Assembly (NCBI GenBank): GCA_036745245.1 | Contig: DAIOGN010000061.1 | Coordinates: forward strand, 1-18,916 | Reading direction: 5' to 3' | DNA: 18,916 bases | Source: DAIOGN01 sp036745245 | GTDB taxonomy: Bacteria > Zixibacteria > MSB-5A5 > JAUVRN01 | In this document: positions 14,600 to 18,916 of the stretch, in pieces | Layout: each line of letters begins with the position of its first letter | How positions within the stretch are numbered: the stretch's first letter is position 1 | Translations under genes and position numbers: made by a program | Notes under the pieces: model-generated | The model's database searches: none | What the model saw: only the letters and a program-made list of their open reading frames with translations | What the model was told of the DNA's origin: nothing

Positions 14600-16009
14600 A
14601 TGTCAGTCGAACGTTGGGATGGAATCGCACGCTGTGCGCGCTCGACGGCCGCCCGGTGGCTTGGATGGGCGTGTCTGGTCGGCATGACGGTGCTCTGGCC
14701 TGGTCAAAAGCCTGTGCCGGCACAGATGCAGGGAGGCCCCGGACAATTGCCCATCACAGCGGCGCACCAGGCGGCCATCATCGACAGCCTGGCGCGCACC
14801 CTCAACGAATACTACGTGTTCCCCGACGTGGCGGAGAAGATGGGCAAGCTGGCCAAGTCGAATCTCAAGAAGGGTGAGTACAAGTCAATCTCCACTCTGG
14901 GCGAATTCACTCAGCGACTCACCGACGACTTTCGGTCGGTGAGCCACGACCTGCACCTGGGCATCCACGCGGGCGAGCCCCGGGAGTCGGAGGCCGAGGT
15001 GGATTCACTTGAGATCGCGCAACGTCGCGAGCGTCAGTTGAAGAACGCCCGGGAGGGTAATTTCGGATTCAACAAAGTCGAGATCCTGCCGGGCAACATC
15101 GGGTACCTGTTGCTCTTGGGCTTCCAGCCCGCGGAAGACGCCGGCGCTACGGCGGTGGCGGCCATGAACTTTCTTGGAAATGTCGACGGGCTGATCTTCG
15201 ATTTGCGTTTCAATGGCGGTGGCGATCCGAGCATGATCCAGCTCATTTCGAGCTACCTGTTCGACGCACCTCAGCACCTCAACAGTTTCTACATCCGCAA
15301 GAGCGACAGCATGCAGCAGTTCTGGACCGCCGCCCATGTGCAGGGGCCTCGCCTTTCGCGCGTGCCCGTGTACGTGCTCACCTCCGGGGGCACCTTCTCC
15401 GCGGCTGAGGAATTCACCTACAATCTCAAGAACATGAAACGTGCCACGATCGTGGGCGACACCACCGGTGGCGGCGCCCACCCCGTGGACCAGCACTGGT
15501 TTCGAATCGACGACCAGATCTTCGTGGACGCATTCATTCCGTTCGGCCGCGCCGTGAATCCCATTACGGGAACCAACTGGGAGGGCACGGGCGTGACTCC
15601 CGACATCGCTGTCAGTTCGGAGCAGGCCCTCGATCGGGCTCAACTGGACTTCTTCGAGAAGAGACTCCAGACCGTCCAGGATGAAGACACCCGCTTTGTC
15701 GCGAGCTGGCATCAGAAGTCGCTTCAAGCCAAAATCCAGCCGGTGGTGCTGCAGCCTGAAGCGATGAACGCCTACATCGGCGAGTACGGCCCGCGCCACA
15801 TCACGGTGGAGAGCGGGGAGCTATTCTATCAGCGTCAGGATCGGCCCAAATTCAAACTGGTGCCTCTGGGCGACGACCAGTTTGACCTCTCCGGGCTGCC
15901 GGGATTCCGCGTGAAGTTCGTTCGCGACTCCGCCGGTCAGGTCACGGAACTGGTGGGGCAGTACGACACCGGCGATTCGGACAGTTTCAAGCGCAACGCC
16001 AAAACCTGA
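14600..16009 (+). CDS. S41-family serine protease (IRBP/tail-specific type)
   Basis: 469 residues. An N-terminal signal peptide or anchor lies at about 15-42 (WLGWACLVGMTVLWPG). Residues 50-125 are the helical N-terminal domain seen in S41 family members of the IRBP-like group (LARTLNEYYVFPDVAEKM). The protease core carries IFDLRFNGGGD (199-209), the nucleophile region TSGGTFSAAEEF (S267 as nucleophile, E270) and GDTTGGGA (286-293). The C-terminal 130 residues form a beta region, possibly a domain of lipocalin-like type, that ends in a DTGDSDSFKRNAK tail. The ATG has GAGGAG at 7-8 bases. S41 enzymes cut unstructured C-termini or act on peptides in the periplasm. Its pairing with a MarR-GNAT regulator suggests a common signal, but this is inference. 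Confidence 0.92.
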   Translation: MSVERWDGIARCARSTAARWLGWACLVGMTVLWPGQKPVPAQMQGGPGQLPITAAHQAAIIDSLARTLNEYYVFPDVAEKMGKLAKSNLKKGEYKSISTLGEFTQRLTDDFRSVSHDLHLGIHAGEPRESEAEVDSLEIAQRRERQLKNAREGNFGFNKVEILPGNIGYLLLLGFQPAEDAGATAVAAMNFLGNVDGLIFDLRFNGGGDPSMIQLISSYLFDAPQHLNSFYIRKSDSMQQFWTAAHVQGPRLSRVPVYVLTSGGTFSAAEEFTYNLKNMKRATIVGDTTGGGAHPVDQHWFRIDDQIFVDAFIPFGRAVNPITGTNWEGTGVTPDIAVSSEQALDRAQLDFFEKRLQTVQDEDTRFVASWHQKSLQAKIQPVVLQPEAMNAYIGEYGPRHITVESGELFYQRQDRPKFKLVPLGDDQFDLSGLPGFRVKFVRDSAGQVTELVGQYDTGDSDSFKRNAKT

Positions 16010-16054
16010 CTGCTGGGTGCCACGGTGAATCCCGGAACCTAAGCCAGGGCAGCC

Positions 16055-16082
16055 TGGCGGAGAGACTGGGATTCTAACCCAC
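16055..16082 (-). pseudogene. 3' fragment of a tRNA-Ser-like gene
   Basis: Read on the minus strand the 28 bases give a T-arm GTGGG-TTAGAAT-CCCAG followed by TCTCTCC, G and CCA. This is the T-arm, acceptor 3' strand, discriminator and CCA of a tRNA whose acceptor looks like tRNA-Ser. The T-loop has TTAGAAT where TTCGAAT is normal, and one T-stem pair is lost. No D-arm, anticodon arm or 5' acceptor strand is found upstream, so it is a remnant, not a working tRNA. A 6-bp hairpin, GCCAGG (16043-16048) with CCTGGC (16053-16058), overlaps its edge. Confidence 0.45.
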
Positions 16083-16115
16083 GGCGCAGGACTGGCGGTT
16101 CCTATGAGTCAGACG

Positions 16116-17552
16116 CTAGATCTTCAGCTCCGAGCCGTTGCTGCCGCCCTTGAGATAACTGTCGATCGACCGCGCCGCACGCTTGCCTGCGCCCGCGGCC
16201 AGAATCACCGTGGCGCCGCCCGTGACGATGTCGCCGCCGGCATACACGCCGGGACGTGACGTTGCGAATGTGGTCTCATCCACTTTGATGGTGCCGCGCT
16301 TGGTGGTTTCGAGGCCGGGCGTGGTCTTCTGGATAAGCGGATTCGACTTATTGCCGATGGCCACCACCACGCGATCTACAGGTATCGTGAATTCGCTGCC
16401 CGGCACAGGCACGGGGCGCCTGCGCCCGGAGGCGTCGGGCTCACCCAGCTCCATGCGGATCATCTCCACGGCCTTCACCCAGCCCTTTTCGTCGCCGATG
16501 TAGCGCACCGGGTTCACCAGGAAGTGGAACTCCACGCCTTCCTCCTCGGCGTGATGGATTTCTTCCTGTCGGGCAGGCATTTCATCGCGACTGCGACGGT
16601 ACAACAACATGGCCTTCTCCGCACCGAGGCGAAGTGAAGTACGCACGGCATCCATGGCCGTGTTGCCCCCGCCGAGCACGGCCACTCGCTTCGCGGAGGC
16701 AAGCGGCGTGTCGTAGTCGGGGAAGAGGTACGACTTCATGAGATTCACGCGCGTGAGAAACTCGTTGGCGGAAAACACACCATTGAGATTCTCACCCGGA
16801 ATGTCCTGGAACGTCGGCAGACCGGCGCCGGTGCCAATGAACACGGCGTCGTAGCCCAGCTCGTTCATGAGGTCGTCGATGGAGTCCATGCGGCCAATCA
16901 CGTACGACGTTTTGATCTCCACCCCGAGCTTGCGCAGGTAGTCCACCTCTGCTTTCACGATATCCTTGGGCAGCCGGAAGGCGGGAATACCGTACACCAG
17001 CACGCCACCCGGGTCGTGCAGCGCTTCGAACACGGTCACCTGGTGCCCGAGTTTGGCGAGGTCACCGGCGCAGGTGAGGCCCGCGGGCCCGGATCCCACG
17101 ATGGCCACCTTCTTGCCCGTGGGAGGTGCGATCGGCGGCAGTTCGACGCCGCCCTCTTCACGCTCCCAGTCCGCTACGAAGCGTTCCAAGCGGCCGATGC
17201 CCACCGACTCACCGCGCTTGGCCACCACGCAGTTATTCTCGCATTGCGCCTCCTGGGGGCACACGCGACCGCAGATGGCGGGGAGGGAATTGGCGTCTTT
17301 CAGGGTGCGCGCCGCGTTGCGGAAATCTCCGGCGGCCACCAGCGCGATGAACTTCGGTATGTCGATTTCCACCGGGCAGCCGGCAATACACTTGGGCTGG
17401 CGGCACTCCAGGCAGCGCGCGGCTTCCCGCATGGCGGTTACCGCGTCGAACCCCAATGCTACTTCTTCGAAATTGTGCGCGCGGTTCTCGGGGAGCTGTT
17501 CGGGCATCGCCTGGCGCGGAATCTTCATCCGTTCTTTGGGTGTCAGCGGCAT
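16116..17552 (-). CDS. nfnB: NADH-dependent ferredoxin:NADP+ oxidoreductase, large subunit NfnB
   Basis: 478 residues, from the ATG at 17552. An N-terminal cluster domain has C47, C50, C55, C59 and then C94, C98, C104, C108, ligating two [4Fe-4S] clusters. A FAD-binding GSGPAG is at 153-158, a second nucleotide-binding GGGNTA at 294-299 and a terminal FAD motif GGDIVTGGATVILAAGAGK. This architecture is shared by NfnB and the small subunit of glutamate synthase. The partner gene is nfnA and no large glutamate synthase subunit is present, so NfnB is preferred. NfnAB couples NADH oxidation and reduced ferredoxin to NADP+ reduction by flavin-based electron bifurcation in the cytoplasm. Its start overlaps the nfnA stop by 10 bases. 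Annotation as 'gltA/gltD' is common. Confidence 0.95.
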   Translation of the reverse strand: MPLTPKERMKIPRQAMPEQLPENRAHNFEEVALGFDAVTAMREAARCLECRQPKCIAGCPVEIDIPKFIALVAAGDFRNAARTLKDANSLPAICGRVCPQEAQCENNCVVAKRGESVGIGRLERFVADWEREEGGVELPPIAPPTGKKVAIVGSGPAGLTCAGDLAKLGHQVTVFEALHDPGGVLVYGIPAFRLPKDIVKAEVDYLRKLGVEIKTSYVIGRMDSIDDLMNELGYDAVFIGTGAGLPTFQDIPGENLNGVFSANEFLTRVNLMKSYLFPDYDTPLASAKRVAVLGGGNTAMDAVRTSLRLGAEKAMLLYRRSRDEMPARQEEIHHAEEEGVEFHFLVNPVRYIGDEKGWVKAVEMIRMELGEPDASGRRRPVPVPGSEFTIPVDRVVVAIGNKSNPLIQKTTPGLETTKRGTIKVDETTFATSRPGVYAGGDIVTGGATVILAAGAGKRAARSIDSYLKGGSNGSELKI

Positions 17553-18433
17553 GATGTCGTCTTCTCCGAATGATGAGCCTTCTGGATGGCGAGCTCGAGC
17601 GAGCATTCCTCGCGGTGCTCGAGATACCGCTCGTAGGCGTCCTTCTCGAACGGCTTGTACTGCGCCTGGCGCTGTACCAGCTCGTCGAAGTCCACCTGGT
17701 GGGCGTCGAAGTCGGGGCCGTCCACGCACGCGAAGCGCGTGTGACCACCCACCGACACGCGGCAGCCGCCGCACATGCCGGTGCCGTCGATCATGATCGG
17801 GTTGAGTGACACCACCGTGGGGATGGCGTGTTGCCTGGTGAGATTGGCCACCGAGCGCATCATGGGCACCGGGCCGATGGCCATGATCCAGTCGGGTTTG
17901 TCAGTTTCGATGAGTTGTTGAAGGGCCGTAGATACAAAGCCTTTGAGCCCCTCGGAGCCGTCGTCCGTGGTCACCATGAGTCGGTCGGAAGCAGAGCCCA
18001 GCTCTTCGCGATAAAAGAGGAGCGATTTGTTTCGCGCACCGATGATGGCGGTGACGCGGTTACCGGCGGCCCTCAGCGCCTGTGCCACGGGGTAGATGGG
18101 CGCAATGCCGATGCCGCCGCCCACCACCACGGCGTGGCCGAAGTTTTTAATCTCAGTGGGTTCGCCGAGCGGCCCCACCACGTCCGCGAGTTCTGCGCCG
18201 GCCGGTGTGTCGCAGAGCTGGGCGGAAGTCTTGCCCACTTCCTGGATCACCATGGTGAGCAGGCCGCGTTCGCGGTCGAGCCCGCCGATCGACATGGGCA
18301 CGCGCTCGCCGTTTTCGTCGGCGCGCACGATCACGAATTGCCCCGCCAGTGCCTTCTGCACCAGGCGGGGAACCTCCACCCGCAGCCGATGCGCCCTGGG
18401 TGCGAGTTCTATGTTTTCAATGACTTTTGGCAT
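17543..18433 (-). CDS. nfnA: NADH-dependent ferredoxin:NADP+ oxidoreductase, small subunit NfnA
   Basis: 296 residues. The N-terminal flavin-binding barrel contains RVPMSIGG (44-51), where FAD phosphate is bound in this family. The NAD-binding half has VVVGGGIGIAPIYP (102-115). A [2Fe-2S] site lies in DGTGMCGGC (216-224) plus C236, giving three cysteines and an aspartate near the cluster, as is known for NfnA. A helical tail of about 45 residues follows. The protein resembles sulphide dehydrogenase/dihydroorotate dehydrogenase electron-transfer subunits. With NfnB it forms the bifurcating Nfn complex. The ATG is preceded by GGGAGG but at long spacing. The leader from the proposed promoter is about 110 bases. 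First gene of the nfnAB operon. Confidence 0.95.
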   Translation of the reverse strand: MPKVIENIELAPRAHRLRVEVPRLVQKALAGQFVIVRADENGERVPMSIGGLDRERGLLTMVIQEVGKTSAQLCDTPAGAELADVVGPLGEPTEIKNFGHAVVVGGGIGIAPIYPVAQALRAAGNRVTAIIGARNKSLLFYREELGSASDRLMVTTDDGSEGLKGFVSTALQQLIETDKPDWIMAIGPVPMMRSVANLTRQHAIPTVVSLNPIMIDGTGMCGGCRVSVGGHTRFACVDGPDFDAHQVDFDELVQRQAQYKPFEKDAYERYLEHREECSLELAIQKAHHSEKTTSCR

Positions 18434-18529
18434 GGATGCTCAGGTCGCCTCCCGATCACTTCCTCGTCCCTATGAAACAACCGCCCCGGTGGACCCTGGT
18501 GTCGTGCTGACGCTGTTTGCAGAGCGGCT

Positions 18530-18555
18530 CTTAGTTGACTCAAGTCTCAACTAAG
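18530..18555. promoter_or_regulatory. Perfect 9+9 bp palindrome overlapping the nfnAB -10
   Basis: CTTAGTTGA (18530-18538), spacer CTCAAGTC and TCAACTAAG (18547-18555) form a perfect dyad. Its last three bases are the CTT of the proposed -10 hexamer on the minus strand, so a bound protein would cover the transcription start. This is a strong repressor-operator candidate. Confidence 0.55.
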
Positions 18556-18581
18556 ATATCGGCACCCGCCGGGACTGTCAA
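18553..18581 (-). promoter_or_regulatory. Sigma70-type promoter of nfnAB
   Basis: On the minus strand a consensus TTGACA (18576-18581), 17-base spacer and TATCTT (18553-18558). This is the best promoter in the window. It lies between the preceding gene and nfnA, in front of both nfn genes. Confidence 0.65.
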
Positions 18582-18595
18582 GAGGGTGTGAAATT

Positions 18596-18629
18596 GGGGT
18601 CAAATGCCCCGCCTGGGGCGTCTGACCCC
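18596..18629. repeat. REP-like hairpin, GGGGTCA head, also possible terminator
   Basis: GGGGTCAAATGCCCC (18596-18610), loop GCCT and GGGGCGTCTGACCCC (18615-18629) form a 15-bp stem with one mismatch and one G-T pair. It lies 7 bases past the stop of the minus-strand gene at the right edge and could stop its transcription, although only weak T-runs follow. The GGGTCAGAC core recurs at 861-869. Confidence 0.55.
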
Positions 18630-18636
18630 GATGAAT

Positions 18637-18916
18637 TCAGTCGCGGATCAGCTTGAAGCTTTCCAGCGCGGAGTAGTCGGTGGACACCACCGTGCCGACG
18701 TGATTTCCATACTCGTCCATAGCTTCACCGTGAAGCGTGGCGCTCAACTTCAGGAAGCCAGCACGTCCATACCAGATGTACACTTTGTCCTCGGGGCCGA
18801 AGAGTTCGGACTCGATTCGAATTTGGTAGCCGCCCAGTTTGCCGGCTTCCAGGCGCAGCACTTCGTGGCGAATGACGCGCGACGTAAACAGCGGGTCTTC
18901 GCGAATAGTCCAGCGC
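18637..18916 (-). CDS. 3' end of an unrecognised protein gene, cut by window edge
   Basis: The frame is open from the right edge to the TGA at 18637-18639, giving 92 visible residues. An in-frame GTG at 18861 is unlikely to be the true start because the frame continues to the edge with sensible sequence (WTIREDPLFTSRVIRHEVL). The visible part is rich in beta strands: GGYQIRIESELFG, DKVYIWYGRAGFLKLSATL and ESFKLIRD at the end. It may be a C-terminal beta domain of DUF3108 type, but this is a weak guess. No membrane segment is seen in the part available. Confidence 0.7.
   Translation of the reverse strand, partial: RWTIREDPLFTSRVIRHEVLRLEAGKLGGYQIRIESELFGPEDKVYIWYGRAGFLKLSATLHGEAMDEYGNHVGTVVSTDYSALESFKLIRD

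Noticed and set aside
16116..17552. Glutamate synthase small subunit (GltD)
   Set aside because: No large subunit is nearby, and the overlapping partner is an NfnA-type protein with a [2Fe-2S] site, so the Nfn complex is more likely.
17553..17774. N-terminal extension of NfnB up to 17774
   Set aside because: The added residues are low-complexity Arg/Gly/Pro sequence and lie within nfnA. The known NfnB start at MPLTPKERMK fits the family.
1..18916. CRISPR array, rRNA, intact tRNA, transposase or phage genes
   Set aside because: No regular spaced repeats, no complete tRNA cloverleaf and no transposase or phage motif were seen on either strand.

Overview
This 18.9 kb window looks like chromosomal DNA from a GC-rich, Gram-negative bacterium. 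Evidence for an outer membrane is a beta-barrel protein ending in phenylalanine, two lipoproteins with lipoboxes, and several Sec signal peptides. The secreted protein at 12025-12933 ends in the FlgD-like/type IX-style tail (HPNPFN) common in the Fibrobacteres-Chlorobi-Bacteroidetes superphylum and related candidate phyla (Eisenbacteria, Krumholzibacteria, Zixibacteria type). That placement is inference. No plasmid, phage or intact transposon gene is seen.

Layout, left to right. (1) 1-861: 3' end of a TPR protein, followed by a short GGGTCAGAC-type repeat. (2) 912-7043, minus strand: metH (cobalamin-dependent methionine synthase), a small zinc-ribbon/DUF2007-like gene, then typA (BipA GTPase). 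metH and typA each have a plausible promoter. (3) 7278-8704, plus strand: two secreted proteins, one a small TPR protein and one with an Sm-like domain plus a VirB10-like domain. (4) 8712-11774, minus strand: a compact four-gene cell-envelope operon in the order beta-propeller lipoprotein, cytochrome c-like lipoprotein with an atypical CX4CH motif, YceI-like protein, DUF5777-like beta-barrel. Its last three genes overlap. A Reeler-like secreted protein (12025-12933) diverges from it, and the shared 250-bp control region carries several inverted repeats. (5) 12963-13438, minus strand: two very small conserved-looking genes. (6) 13618-16009, plus strand: a MarR-GNAT fusion and an S41 protease 4 bp apart. 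(7) 16055-16082: an apparent 3' fragment of a tRNA-Ser gene. (8) 16116-18433, minus strand: nfnB and nfnA, the two subunits of NADH-dependent ferredoxin:NADP+ oxidoreductase, behind a very good sigma70-type promoter whose -10 is overlapped by a perfect 9+9 bp palindrome. (9) 18596-18916: a REP-like hairpin and the 3' end of an unrecognised gene.

How the genes fit together: metH, typA and nfnAB are housekeeping or central-metabolic genes. The least described part is the envelope module at 8712-12933. It combines a possible haem protein, a lipid/quinone-binding-type lipocalin fold, an outer-membrane barrel, a surface beta-propeller and a sorted secreted protein. This suggests, but does not prove, an envelope redox or binding system. 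The second point of interest is the tightly arranged promoter-operator in front of nfnAB.
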